From assembly GCA_028291305.1 (NCBI GenBank), contig JAQGII010000270.1:1-14629 (forward strand): a DNA stretch of 14,629 nt, given 5' to 3'. Below the pieces are notes generated by a model. That model saw only the letters and a list, made by a program, of their open reading frames with translations. It was not told the origin of the DNA and searched no databases. This document shows, in pieces, positions 6,438-14,382 of this stretch (its first letter is position 1; each line of letters begins with the position of its first letter). The position numbers were made by a program, and so were the translations under genes. Source of the stretch: Caulobacteraceae bacterium (GTDB taxonomy: Bacteria; Pseudomonadota; Alphaproteobacteria; Caulobacterales; Caulobacteraceae).

Positions 6438-6469
6438 TATATCATTTACACTGACAATTAAATTATATA
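6438..6469. promoter_or_regulatory. Operator copy B, best palindrome, with a possible oxygenase promoter
   Basis: TATATCATTTA (6438-6448) and TAAATTATATA (6459-6469) are inverted repeats matching at 10 of 11 positions, with a 10-nt spacer. This is far beyond chance in such GC-rich DNA. It overlaps a possible plus-strand promoter, TTTACA (6445-6450), 17 nt, TATTAG (6468-6473), about 100 nt upstream of the oxygenase gene. Confidence 0.75.
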
Positions 6470-6576
6470 TTAGATGACGGGCAGCCGCCTCGCAAAGCAG
6501 GCGCCGGGCGGCGTAGGGCCCGAGACCCGGGTCCCGCGATCCCGCCACGAATTTTCCATGCAGGAGGAACGCGGGA

Positions 6577-8040
6577 ATGGCCGACTTTTCGCTGACCCAT
6601 CCGCTGACCGGTTTCTTCGCCCCCACGCGCTTCGAGGCCGACGTCACCGACTGCATCGTCACGGGCGAGATCCCGGCGGATCTCGAGGGGGCGTTCTACC
6701 GCCTGCACGGCGACTGGATCTATGCGCCGAAGTTCAAAGACGAGGCGAGCCTGTCGGCGGACGGCTACATGAGCCTGTTCCGCTTCCGCCGCGGGTCGGT
6801 CGACTACCGAGGCCGCTATGTGAAGACCGACCGCTACCGTCGCCAGGTCGCCGCGCGCAGGCAGCTCTACGGCTACTACCGCAACCCGCACACCGATGAT
6901 CCGGAGGTGCGCGACGTCATCAACCCTGGCCGCAGGACCAGCGCCAACACCACGCCGGTGGTGCTGGCGGGCAAGCTTTACGCCACCAAGGAAGAGGGCC
7001 TGCCCTACGAGCTCGATCCCAACACCCTGGACACTTTGGGGCCGACCGACTTCGCCGGCGCCTGGACCAGCCAGACCTTCACCGCCCATCCGAAGCACGA
7101 CCCGTTCACAGGCGAGACGATCGCCTACGGCTACGAGTCCACCGGCCTGGCCAGCCGCGACGTGCACCTGGCCTCGTTCGACGCCGAGGGCCGGATCACC
7201 TGGAGCCTCGACTTCCAGGTGCCCTATCCGTCGATGCTGCACGACATCGCCCTGACCCGGGACTATGTGGTCATCCCCGGCGGCGGGACGGTGACCAGCA
7301 CCGAGCGGCTGGAGGCGGGGCGACCGCACTGGGCCTGGGACAGCAGACGCCGGTCCTACTACGCCATCATCCCACGCGGCGGCCGGGCCGAGGACATCCG
7401 CTGGTTCCTAGGGCCCGAGCGGTCGATCGTCCACACCGCCAACGCCTGGAACGACGGCGACCAGGTGGTGATGGACGCGCCCATGGCCAACGGCAACACC
7501 TGGCCGTGGTTCGAGGATGTCGACGGCGGCGCCTTCGCCATGAACCCCTTCACCATCCGCCGCGTGACCTTCGACCTGCGCGGCAACAGCCGCGAGGCCA
7601 AGGAAGAGGTGCTGTTCGAACGCGATGTGACCAGCTTCACGCGGATCGACGACCGCTTCCTCACCCGCCAGAACCGCTACATCTGGGTCCAGTACACGGA
7701 CCCCGACCGGCCGTTCCATGCGGTGCTGCCCGACGATCCCCGCCTGCGCCCGGTCAACTGCTACGGCCGGTTCGACGTGGCGGACAAGACCACCCTGCCC
7801 TATTTCGCCGGCCCGGCCCACGTGCTGCAGGAGCCGGTGTTCGTGCCCCGCGCGCCAGATGCGCCGGAGGGCGACGGCTACCTGCTCGGCACCGCCCACA
7901 ACCTTGTGGAGATGCGTACCGAACTGCTGATCCTCGACGCCATGGCCATGACCGAGCTAGGGCGGGTGATCCTGCCCTTCCGCAACGCCTACCAGGTGCA
8001 TGGCCTGTGGGCGTCGGCGCGCGACCTGCCGCTGGCCTGA
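6577..8040 (+). CDS. Carotenoid-oxygenase-family enzyme, lignostilbene-dioxygenase-like
   Basis: Non-haem Fe(II) dioxygenase of the carotenoid cleavage family, 487 residues, which splits a C=C double bond into two aldehydes or ketones. The four iron-binding His are at 171 (TAHPKHDP), 222 (LHDIA), 286 (VHTANAW) and 475 (QVHGLW). The segment YGYYRNPHTDDPEV (98-111) and Lys138 in LYATKEEGLPYELDP (134-148) resemble bacterial lignostilbene dioxygenases. There, as I recall from LsdA/NOV1, a Tyr near 101 and a Lys near 134 hold the substrate 4-hydroxyl; Tyr101 and Lys138 would match. True carotenoid cleavers usually have Trp before that Glu. No signal peptide is seen. AGGAGG lies 9 nt before the ATG. 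It is preceded by operator copies A and B and followed by a TonB receptor. The substrate is probably a hydroxylated stilbenoid or aryl-alkene, but this is unproven. Confidence 0.9.
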   Translation: MADFSLTHPLTGFFAPTRFEADVTDCIVTGEIPADLEGAFYRLHGDWIYAPKFKDEASLSADGYMSLFRFRRGSVDYRGRYVKTDRYRRQVAARRQLYGYYRNPHTDDPEVRDVINPGRRTSANTTPVVLAGKLYATKEEGLPYELDPNTLDTLGPTDFAGAWTSQTFTAHPKHDPFTGETIAYGYESTGLASRDVHLASFDAEGRITWSLDFQVPYPSMLHDIALTRDYVVIPGGGTVTSTERLEAGRPHWAWDSRRRSYYAIIPRGGRAEDIRWFLGPERSIVHTANAWNDGDQVVMDAPMANGNTWPWFEDVDGGAFAMNPFTIRRVTFDLRGNSREAKEEVLFERDVTSFTRIDDRFLTRQNRYIWVQYTDPDRPFHAVLPDDPRLRPVNCYGRFDVADKTTLPYFAGPAHVLQEPVFVPRAPDAPEGDGYLLGTAHNLVEMRTELLILDAMAMTELGRVILPFRNAYQVHGLWASARDLPLA

Positions 8041-8123
8041 CCCCGAACCTACGCGAGCACCCCGTGCGCAGCGCCACCTTCGCGCGCCACAACCCCGTGA
8101 CCGGCCAGCCGGCACGCGCCGCT

Positions 8124-8155
8124 TTGTAAAATTACCTTGTTTTATAAATTAAATT
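8124..8155. promoter_or_regulatory. AT-rich island upstream of the receptor (weak operator-like site D)
   Basis: The 291-nt gap between the oxygenase and receptor genes is mostly unremarkable apart from an AT-rich block at about 8123-8160. TTGTAAAATTA and TAAATTAAATT pair at only 6 of 11 positions when placed like copy B, though TAAATTAAATT resembles its right arm. It may be a promoter or a degenerate operator. Confidence 0.3.
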
Positions 8156-8331
8156 GGTTTAGGGATTGCAAGTATTGCAGAGTGCGACTGATCCGGCGGC
8201 GTCCAAAGGTCGAAACGATATGGATGCTCTGATCTGCAGCCGCCCTCCACCGAGATGAAGGACGCCAGCTAATAACGGAGCAACCCAGACAGGTTTGTTT
8301 CCGGCAAACATAAGAAAAGAGGAGGTGACAA

Positions 8332-10677
8332 ATGAAAAACGCCAGGTCCATGGCCTACATGACCCCCTGTATTGCGCTAGCGGCCCTGGCCGCCTGCCCG
8401 GCCGCAGCACAGACAGATCCTCAAGTCATCGGCGAAATCGTTGTCACCGCGACCAAGCGCTCGGAAGTGGTCACCAAGGTGCCCCTCAGCATCGTGGCGC
8501 AATCGCAGCAACAGCTGGACAAGCAGGGGATCAAGACCCTGGCCGATCTGGCGTCGACCGTGCCAGGGCTGTTGTTCACCGAGCAGAACGTGAACGGCGC
8601 GCCGGCCGCGAACTTTACGATTCGGGGGATCGCGTCGCGCACCAGCGCGCCCACGACGAGCATCTATCTCGACGACATTCCGCTTCTGACCATCGCAGAG
8701 AACTTCGACCTGGGCGCAGCCAGCGCAACGCCTCAGGTCTTTGACCTGGATCGGGTCGAGGTGTTGCGCGGGCCGCAGGGCACGCTCTTCGGCAACAGCG
8801 CCGAGGGCGGCGCCGTGCGGTTCATTTCGCCGTCGCCGAGCCTCTATGACTACCACGCCTATGGCCGCGGCGAGGCGGCGTTCACGACCAAGGGAGCGCC
8901 GAGCAACAACTTCGGCGTCGCCGTCGGCGGACCCATCCAATCGGGCGTGCTCGGCTTTCGGGCGAGCGCGTCGTCTCAACTGGACGGCGGATACGTCAAC
9001 CGCGTGGCCCCGGTGCTCAACGGCCCCGGCAATGGCGGCGTGCGGGACGCGAACGCGAACTGGAGCACCACCCATACCGGCCGCCTCGCGTTGCTGGCGG
9101 CGCCGAACAGCTGGCTGACCATCCAGCCGTCGTTCTACGTCCAGGAGACGCATCAAAACGACACGGGCCGCTACGAGGTGGCGATCTCCAACCCGAAGAA
9201 CGGCAGCCTCAACAATGCCGCCAACGCCTCGCTGCCGTCGACCGACAGGTTCTGGGTCGCCGAGTTGAAGATGGAGGCCAACCTGGGTCGCGCCACCCTG
9301 ACGTCGATCACGGGATACGACGCGCGCGACTTCTCGTTCGCCGGCGACTTCCTCAACTACCAGGACTTCCAACTCCTCGGCTCGCCCTATGCGCAATTTC
9401 CGGGGGAGACGGGGGTCGGCTACTACAAGGTGGCGCAGCACGCCGTGACGCAAGAGATCCGGCTTGCTTCGACCGACTCCGCCTCTCGACTGACCTGGGT
9501 CGCCGGCGCGTACTACAACCGCCTGCACCAACACGACAACGGCGCCACCGTGCATGATGAGGTGCGGCCGGTCATCTCCTTCCTGGCCGGCCTGGGATAC
9601 ATTCCCGGCCAGTATTATCTCAACAAATACAACTACTACGGAGACGTGGTCTTCGACGTCGAGAACTTGGCCGTCTTCGGCAATGTCGATTACAAACTGA
9701 CAGACACCCTGAAACTGAGCGTCGGCCTCAGGGGATCGACCACCAAGACCAAGACCACGAATGACGTGGAAGGCGCCTTCACCGGCCACCAGTTCAACAG
9801 CGGCTCCGCAAACGAAACCGCCGTCACGCCCAAATTCACGCTGTCCTGGCAGCCGAACGGCAGAAGCCTATACTACGCGAGCGCCGGAAAGGGCTATCGC
9901 AACGGCGGCGTGAACACCATCACCACCACCTCGGCCCCGGGCTGCCTGGCCTTCCAGCAAGCCAACGGCCTAGTGGTCAAGCCGACCTATCAGCCTGACT
10001 CCCTGTGGAGCTACGAAGTCGGCGCGAAGAACTCGTTCTGGAACGGTCGAGTCCGTACGGACGCGAGCGTCTTCCACATCGACTGGTCGAACATCCAGAC
10101 GAGCGCGCAACTGGGACCTTGCTCATTCGCGGCGATCTTCAATCTGGGGAGCGCGTCCGTTAACGGCTTCAACCTGGATGTCCGCGCCCAGGTGACCAAG
10201 AACCTGAACCTGGGCGCCTCGCTCGGCTACACGAAGGGGACCTATGACCAGGCCGCGTCGGGCGTGGTAGCCAAGGGCGACCAGATCGGCGGCCCGGGCT
10301 TTGCCGGGGACCCGGCCACGCCCCCCGTGGTGCTGGTGGTCGATGGCCAGTACGATATCCCGATTTCGGGCGACAGGACCGTCTATCTCTGGGCCCAGGA
10401 TATCTACCGCTCCCGTAATCCGGGGCCGTTCTCCGCGCTCAACCCGGCCAATTTCATCTCCTACAACCCGGGCGTCACCGGGGATCCGGCGACCAACGTG
10501 TTCAACGCGCGGCTGGGTCTTCTGGTCGGCCGGTTCAACATCTCGGTGTTCGGCAACAATCTGTTCAACGCCCAGCCGCAGCTCTCGCTGGCCGACTCCC
10601 AGGCGGGCGATCCGCGGTTCTACGCCTACTCCCTGCGCCCGCGCACGGCCGGCTTGAACGTGACATTCCGCTACTGA
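8332..10677 (+). CDS. TonB-dependent outer-membrane receptor
   Basis: Energy-coupled outer-membrane beta-barrel importer, 781 residues. The signal peptide is residues 1 to about 27, with a hydrophobic stretch ALAALAACPAAAQ. The TonB box region is IVVTATKR (36-43). The plug domain follows, with VPLSIVAQSQQQL, PGLLFTEQN, FTIRGI, and the conserved DLDRVEVLRGPQGTLFG block near 140. The long barrel ends in LNVTFRY with a terminal aromatic residue, as expected for barrel insertion. GGAGGT (8321-8326) lies 5 nt before the ATG. It follows the oxygenase gene on the same strand, so it probably imports that enzyme's substrate; the family does not reveal the ligand. An LAAC string in the signal region resembles a lipobox but is probably incidental. 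No TonB, ExbB or ExbD is in the window. Confidence 0.95.
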   Translation: MKNARSMAYMTPCIALAALAACPAAAQTDPQVIGEIVVTATKRSEVVTKVPLSIVAQSQQQLDKQGIKTLADLASTVPGLLFTEQNVNGAPAANFTIRGIASRTSAPTTSIYLDDIPLLTIAENFDLGAASATPQVFDLDRVEVLRGPQGTLFGNSAEGGAVRFISPSPSLYDYHAYGRGEAAFTTKGAPSNNFGVAVGGPIQSGVLGFRASASSQLDGGYVNRVAPVLNGPGNGGVRDANANWSTTHTGRLALLAAPNSWLTIQPSFYVQETHQNDTGRYEVAISNPKNGSLNNAANASLPSTDRFWVAELKMEANLGRATLTSITGYDARDFSFAGDFLNYQDFQLLGSPYAQFPGETGVGYYKVAQHAVTQEIRLASTDSASRLTWVAGAYYNRLHQHDNGATVHDEVRPVISFLAGLGYIPGQYYLNKYNYYGDVVFDVENLAVFGNVDYKLTDTLKLSVGLRGSTTKTKTTNDVEGAFTGHQFNSGSANETAVTPKFTLSWQPNGRSLYYASAGKGYRNGGVNTITTTSAPGCLAFQQANGLVVKPTYQPDSLWSYEVGAKNSFWNGRVRTDASVFHIDWSNIQTSAQLGPCSFAAIFNLGSASVNGFNLDVRAQVTKNLNLGASLGYTKGTYDQAASGVVAKGDQIGGPGFAGDPATPPVVLVVDGQYDIPISGDRTVYLWAQDIYRSRNPGPFSALNPANFISYNPGVTGDPATNVFNARLGLLVGRFNISVFGNNLFNAQPQLSLADSQAGDPRFYAYSLRPRTAGLNVTFRY

Positions 10678-10681
10678 GCTT

Positions 10682-10721
10682 CGCGCGGACTGGACGGGAT
10701 TCGTTCCGGCCAGTCCGCGCG
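10682..10721 (+). terminator. Strong stem-loop after the TonB receptor gene
   Basis: A perfect 12-bp stem (CGCGCGGACTGG, 10682-10693, with CCAGTCCGCGCG, 10710-10721) continues past one A-G mismatch into CGGGA paired with TTCCG, including one G-U pair, closed by a TTCG tetraloop (10700-10703). It begins 4 nt after the receptor stop. There is no T run, so it may stabilise the mRNA 3' end or act as a non-canonical terminator. Confidence 0.75.
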
Positions 10722-10747
10722 CCCGCGTCCGATCACGACCGGTGAGC

Positions 10748-10999
10748 TCACAGCTCTCCTCCCAGCTTCACGTCAACCGCCGCTTGGCTGTCCTGTTGCG
10801 CAGTTGCAGACCTGATCGTCTGCAGGTGCGCCTGGCGCTGTGCGATCTCGCAGCTCCCCGGCGCATTTCCGGCGGCGGGCAGCACCCGAAGAGGCGTCCA
10901 CACCCTGCCGGGCAGGCCTCGCCGGACGAGCGCCTCAGTCGAGGGTGGGAATGACGAAGCCCACGCCGCGCCACCGATAACGCTGTTGACGATTTGCAT
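10748..10999 (-). CDS. Hypothetical small protein (83 residues)
   Basis: Open frame of 83 residues that I do not recognise. The ATG at 10999 is preceded by GAGGAA at good spacing, and codon use is GC-rich at third positions. It lies 85 nt downstream of the MFS stop on the same strand, so it could be the last gene of the leftward set. Seen: MQIVNSVIGGAAWASSFP at the start, a single Cys about two-thirds along (SCEIAQRQAH), and a Gln-rich tail that looks like an amphipathic or coiled segment. No signal peptide or clear membrane segment. It may also be a decayed gene end or a chance frame in GC-rich DNA. Of the 400-nt gap between the receptor and MFS genes, this ORF and the hairpin before it are all I can name. 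Confidence 0.4.
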   Translation of the reverse strand: MQIVNSVIGGAAWASSFPPSTEALVRRGLPGRVWTPLRVLPAAGNAPGSCEIAQRQAHLQTIRSATAQQDSQAAVDVKLGGEL

Positions 11000-11084
11000 T
11001 GGTTCCTCACCGGCATTCTGGTGGACGCTCCCGCCCGCGGGTTGCGGGAGAAACGGAGAATTCCGCGACGCTTTCCGGCGACGC

Positions 11085-12326
11085 TCAGCCGCGCTGGGGC
11101 GCCCGTTCCGTCGTGCGCCCGTGGGTCAGCAGTGTTTGGACGCCGGCTCCGATGGCGACCGCGCCGCATACGCCCGACAGGACGAGGAACGCGGCGGCAT
11201 ACGAGCCGCTCAGGCGGACAAGGCCCAGGAAGATCGGAGGGTTGAGGAACTGCCCAAGGAACATCGCGGCGGTCCAGGCCCCTGTCACCCGGCCCTTCAG
11301 CGCCGCGGGCACATCCGACACCGTCGCGCACAACAGCGTCGAGACCGCGCAGCCGGCGCCCAGCCCGGCCACCAAGCCGCCGGCGCCGGTCGCCGGCAAG
11401 GCGGGATTAAGGGCCATGACCGCGATCCCGCCGGTCATCAGCACCAGTGACGCCAGGAGCCGGTAACGGGTCGGGACCGACAGCAAGCCGGTGTTGACGA
11501 TCGAGCCGAGACCGATGCCGCCGGCGCCGAACGCGATGACCGAGCCTATGGCGGACGGATTGAGGACGCCGCGTTCGGTCAAGAGGAAACTGAGCTGGAC
11601 GATCAGCGTGTAGACCGTGACGCTGACCAGGAAGGTCAGGCCGCAATATGTCCAGACGAGCGGCCAGCCGGACTTGAAGGATTGGGCCGTCGCCGCCGGC
11701 GCCGCCTTTGTGGCCCGTTCCGGCTCGAAGGTGACCAGCAGGACCGGCGCCAGGAGCACGATGGCGATGCTGTAAGCCAGGAACGGCGCGCGCCAGCTGT
11801 GCTCGCCCGCGAACCCTCCCCCAAGGACCACGATCACGCCCATGACATTGGTCGAAGCGACCTGCACCGCCAACCACCTATCGCGCTGGAGGCCCGAGAA
11901 ATAGAGGCTGATCAGAGTGGTGCTGGCCGTCATCACCGCCGCCTCGCAGATGCCCACGGCAAACCGGCTGGCGACGATCGCGGGCAGGGAATCCAGCCAT
12001 AACGGGAGAAGGCCGGCCAGGCCGTAGCCACACATGCCCACCACGAGGATGCGGCGGGCGCCGACGCGGTCGGAGATGTGACCGACCGGTATTGAGAACA
12101 GGGCGACCGCCAGCGCTGGGATGGTCGCCACGAAGCCGATCATCAGGCCGAGCATGGGCGCGCCAGCGAAGTGCCTCGCCATCTTCGGCAGCACCGGGGC
12201 CAGGACCCCTGCCGCCACCACCGCCAGCCAGGAAACGCTGACCAGCACCAGGCCCTGGGCGAGGCCGGCCTGTCTGGCGGGGGCCGCCGGGAGGTTCGAA
12301 GCGGACGGACTCACGCGGCCTTCCAT
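11085..12326 (-). CDS. MFS transporter
   Basis: Inner-membrane secondary transporter of the major facilitator superfamily, 413 residues, with a hydrophobicity pattern consistent with 12 transmembrane helices. The family loop between helices 2 and 3 is clear: GHISDRVGARR (82-92). Helix 4 has the R-F-A-V-G segment (SRFAVGICEAA) typical of the superfamily. A hydrophilic central loop (EPERATKAAP to SFKSG, about 207-225) divides the halves. The ATG at 12326 has AGGAGG 7 nt upstream. It lies between the SnoaL-like gene and the 83-residue ORF in the leftward set, so it may move the cluster's substrate or a breakdown product across the inner membrane, or export it. The ligand cannot be inferred. Confidence 0.92.
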   Translation of the reverse strand: MEGRVSPSASNLPAAPARQAGLAQGLVLVSVSWLAVVAAGVLAPVLPKMARHFAGAPMLGLMIGFVATIPALAVALFSIPVGHISDRVGARRILVVGMCGYGLAGLLPLWLDSLPAIVASRFAVGICEAAVMTASTTLISLYFSGLQRDRWLAVQVASTNVMGVIVVLGGGFAGEHSWRAPFLAYSIAIVLLAPVLLVTFEPERATKAAPAATAQSFKSGWPLVWTYCGLTFLVSVTVYTLIVQLSFLLTERGVLNPSAIGSVIAFGAGGIGLGSIVNTGLLSVPTRYRLLASLVLMTGGIAVMALNPALPATGAGGLVAGLGAGCAVSTLLCATVSDVPAALKGRVTGAWTAAMFLGQFLNPPIFLGLVRLSGSYAAAFLVLSGVCGAVAIGAGVQTLLTHGRTTERAPQRG

Positions 12327-12349
12327 GGGCGAACCTCCTCAACAGTTGG

Positions 12350-12365
12350 CGGTCCTCGAGGACCG
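12350..12365. promoter_or_regulatory. Perfect 16-bp palindrome upstream of the MFS gene
   Basis: CGGTCCTCGAGGACCG is fully self-complementary and sits 23 nt before the MFS start, next to a pyrimidine run (TCTTCTTCT on the plus strand). It could be an operator or an intergenic mRNA hairpin (6-bp stem, TCGA loop) in the SnoaL-MFS transcript. Confidence 0.5.
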
Positions 12366-12428
12366 TCTTCTTCTACCGCACCCCCTACCCGCCCCGGTGT
12401 TCGTCGGAGCGGATGCCGGACGGCGCCG

Positions 12429-12920
12429 TCAGCTCGGCGGGCGCTTGCGCGGAACCTTGACGCCCGACTGTCCGGGGAAGTTCTTTAGGATGGGCCCCGA
12501 CCAGTGGCGGACCAGCCGCTCCTTGAACACCCACGCGCCGTCCACCTTGACGACGAGGTCCTCATAGTGGCCGGCGAACGGGATCGAACAAGGCTGGTTG
12601 CTGCCGGTGGCGTCGATGACGAAGCAGAAGGCCCGCACGCGGCAGCGCTCGGTGGTGCCCTCGATCAGGATCTGGGTGGCATGGTGCTGCCTCCCCGGAA
12701 AATGGGGAATGGCGAAGAAGTGCTGGGCCATCGCGCGGATCTCATCCGTGCCGACCCAGCGGTCGACCTCGTCGAACACGTCCTCGCAGAGGACGGCGTC
12801 CTTGGCGAAGCAGCTGACGAAGCCCTCGACGTCGCCGGCGCCGAAGGACCAGGCGTATCGGGCGAGCAGCTCATGGATCTGGACCTTGTCTTCCGCGGTG
12901 ACGGGAGGATGGTCGGACAT
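12429..12920 (-). CDS. SnoaL-like / NTF2-fold protein
   Basis: Protein of 163 residues with the cone-shaped NTF2-like fold (SnoaL-4 type), used by small isomerases, dehydratases and hydroxylase partners. Seen: KVQIHELLARYAWSFGAGDVEGFVSCFAKDAV across 12-43, the usual opening helices followed by the cysteine/aspartate strand; then WVGTDEIRAMAQHFF; HHATQILIEG in the mid-chain; and GHYEDLVVKVDGAWVFKERLVRH near the end, the common closing strands. Ring-hydroxylating dioxygenase small subunits share this fold, but no large subunit is nearby. The ATG is preceded by AAAGG. It lies 103 nt from the enolase-superfamily gene and 102 nt from the MFS gene on the same strand. Its reaction is unknown; a dehydratase or isomerase step is plausible. 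Confidence 0.85.
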   Translation of the reverse strand: MSDHPPVTAEDKVQIHELLARYAWSFGAGDVEGFVSCFAKDAVLCEDVFDEVDRWVGTDEIRAMAQHFFAIPHFPGRQHHATQILIEGTTERCRVRAFCFVIDATGSNQPCSIPFAGHYEDLVVKVDGAWVFKERLVRHWSGPILKNFPGQSGVKVPRKRPPS

Positions 12921-12985
12921 GGGACGCCTTTCGGTTTGTATGGCTCAGGGAGAAGACACCAGGCTCGGCGAACCCGCACGCGAAT

Positions 12986-13020
12986 GCGCGCGCCCGCCTG
13001 GCGGGCTTTGGGACGCGCGC
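12986..13020 (-). terminator. GC-rich nested stem-loop after the enolase-superfamily gene
   Basis: GCCCGC (12992-12997) pairs with GCGGGC (13001-13006) around CTG, within outer GCGCGC arms (12986-12991 and 13015-13020). It lies directly after the enolase stop, in the gap before the SnoaL gene. The TTTGGG that follows the inner stem is on the plus strand, not the transcribed direction. It is probably a processing or attenuation element, not a full stop. Confidence 0.45.
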
Positions 13021-13023
13021 CGG

Positions 13024-14196
13024 CTAGGCCGCCACCGAGAGGGCGGAGAAGCCGGGGCTAAGGTGGCTGGCGATGAAGTCTTCGTTCAGCTCGATGCCGA
13101 GGCCCGGTCCTTCGGGCGCGAAGAGCTGGCCGTTCTTGTACAGCGGCGTGTTCAGCGCCAGCTCGTCCTGGACCGGCCCGTCGATCTCGAAGACGTCGTG
13201 GATGGTCAGGGGACCACAGTTCTCCTGCACGAACTGGGAAGCCCACTGATCGGCCACCAGCAGATGGGCGGCGGGGCTGGCCTCCAGGCCCGAGCCAGGC
13301 ATGCAGCCGCACATCACGGGCATGCCGGACATGCGGGCCATGGCCAGCCAACGCTGCGACTTGATCAGGCCGCCCGCCTTCTGCACCTTGAGGAACAGGC
13401 CGTCGGCCGCCTGGCGGTCGATGATCTCCTTCAGATGCTGCAGCTCCTTGGCCGACTCGTCGGCGAAGATCGGCGTGTCGACCTTCTGGCGCAGGCGCGC
13501 CATCCCTTCGATGTCCCAGTAGGGCAAGGGCTGCTCGATCAGTTCGAGGTTGACGCCTTCCTTTTCCATGCGACGCAGGGCCATGAGAGCGAAGTCGTAG
13601 CTCCACATGCCGTTCACATCCATCATCAGGCGGGCGCCGTCGCCGAGCGCCTCGCGCAGCGCCCGGGCGCCGCGCAGGCCCATCTCGTAGTCGGGGCTCA
13701 TCTTCAGCTTGATGAGCTTGAAGCCGTGGCTGAGGGCCTTCTGCGCCTCGGAAACCACCTGGTCCGCCGGACCCGCCATCAGCACGAAGCCGAGGTCCAC
13801 GGCGTCGACGCTCTTGCCGCCGAGGAGCTGGTAGACCGGCACGCCGAGGGCCTTGCCCTTGATGTCGTGCAGGGCCGCGTCGACCATCGACTTGGCATGG
13901 TGATTGTCGCGCACCAGCAGGTCCATCATGGCGACGATCTTCTCGATCCTGGTCGGATCCTCGCCGATCAGGATGCGCGGCGCGATGGTCGTCGCGATGA
14001 TCCCCGCGATCGAATACTGGGTCTCGCCATGGTAGAAGGCGGACGTGTCGCCAGAGTCCGCGATCCCGACGATCCCGTCGTCCGTGTAGATCTTCAGAAG
14101 AATCTGATCGATCTTGGTGATGTTGGTGGTGGCGATCACCAGCGGCTTGATCAACGGCGTCGTAATCGGAATGCATTCGACGCGGGTGATGCGCAT
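13024..14196 (-). CDS. Enolase-superfamily enzyme, muconate-cycloisomerase-like
   Basis: Mandelate racemase / muconate-lactonizing-enzyme family, 390 residues from ATG 14196, chosen because GGAGGAAGAG lies just upstream; a longer frame to 14265 adds 23 unlike residues. The N-terminal capping domain covers about 1-125. The barrel has the catalytic K-x-K (Lys163, Lys165 in LIKLKMS), metal ligands Asp193 (MMDVNG), Glu221 (LIEQPL) and Asp247 (FADES), and the opposite-face Lys270 in LFLKVQKAGG. This is the MLE-subgroup pattern; the mandelate racemase subgroup would have His-Asp instead of the second Lys. Abstraction of a proton alpha to a carboxylate is therefore expected: cycloisomerase, syn-lyase or racemase. 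The exact substrate is open. It heads the leftward set, and operator-like sites E and C lie upstream. Confidence 0.92.
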   Translation of the reverse strand: MRITRVECIPITTPLIKPLVIATTNITKIDQILLKIYTDDGIVGIADSGDTSAFYHGETQYSIAGIIATTIAPRILIGEDPTRIEKIVAMMDLLVRDNHHAKSMVDAALHDIKGKALGVPVYQLLGGKSVDAVDLGFVLMAGPADQVVSEAQKALSHGFKLIKLKMSPDYEMGLRGARALREALGDGARLMMDVNGMWSYDFALMALRRMEKEGVNLELIEQPLPYWDIEGMARLRQKVDTPIFADESAKELQHLKEIIDRQAADGLFLKVQKAGGLIKSQRWLAMARMSGMPVMCGCMPGSGLEASPAAHLLVADQWASQFVQENCGPLTIHDVFEIDGPVQDELALNTPLYKNGQLFAPEGPGLGIELNEDFIASHLSPGFSALSVAA

Positions 14197-14285
14197 GATC
14201 TCTTCCTCCAGAACAGGATGGGCTCCTCGCCGCCTCCGACAGGGTGTCGAAAGCGCCGCCGCCATTTTTGGGCGCGGCCGATCGC

Positions 14286-14317
14286 CAGATCATTTAAAAT
14301 GGTTTGTAAAATAAATC
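14286..14317. promoter_or_regulatory. Weaker operator-like site E
   Basis: ATCATTTA (14289-14296) and TAAAATAA (14307-14314) lie 10 nt apart, as in copies A and B, but only 6 of 11 arm positions pair. Read on the minus strand it has TTTACA and, after 5 nt, a sequence matching the shared core at 9 of 13 positions. It is about 90 nt upstream of the enolase start. Confidence 0.4.
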
Positions 14318-14382
14318 AAACGGCATTTTCCCGCGCCGCTCGGACCGCTGCCGGAGTCAGGCCCCAGCCCATGGCCGCCTCA

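Noticed and set aside
6463..7329. A 288-codon minus-strand frame overlapping the oxygenase start
   Set aside because: Antisense to an oxygenase with intact iron ligands; the composition is that of a reverse-strand shadow.
8352..8412. LAAC lipobox making the TonB receptor a lipoprotein
   Set aside because: The region fits an ordinary signal peptide ending after AAAQ, and receptors of this family are barrel proteins, so the match is probably incidental.
8377..9789. A 470-codon open frame on the minus strand
   Set aside because: Antisense to the TonB receptor gene, with no domain or ribosome-binding signal; the receptor frame is unmistakable.
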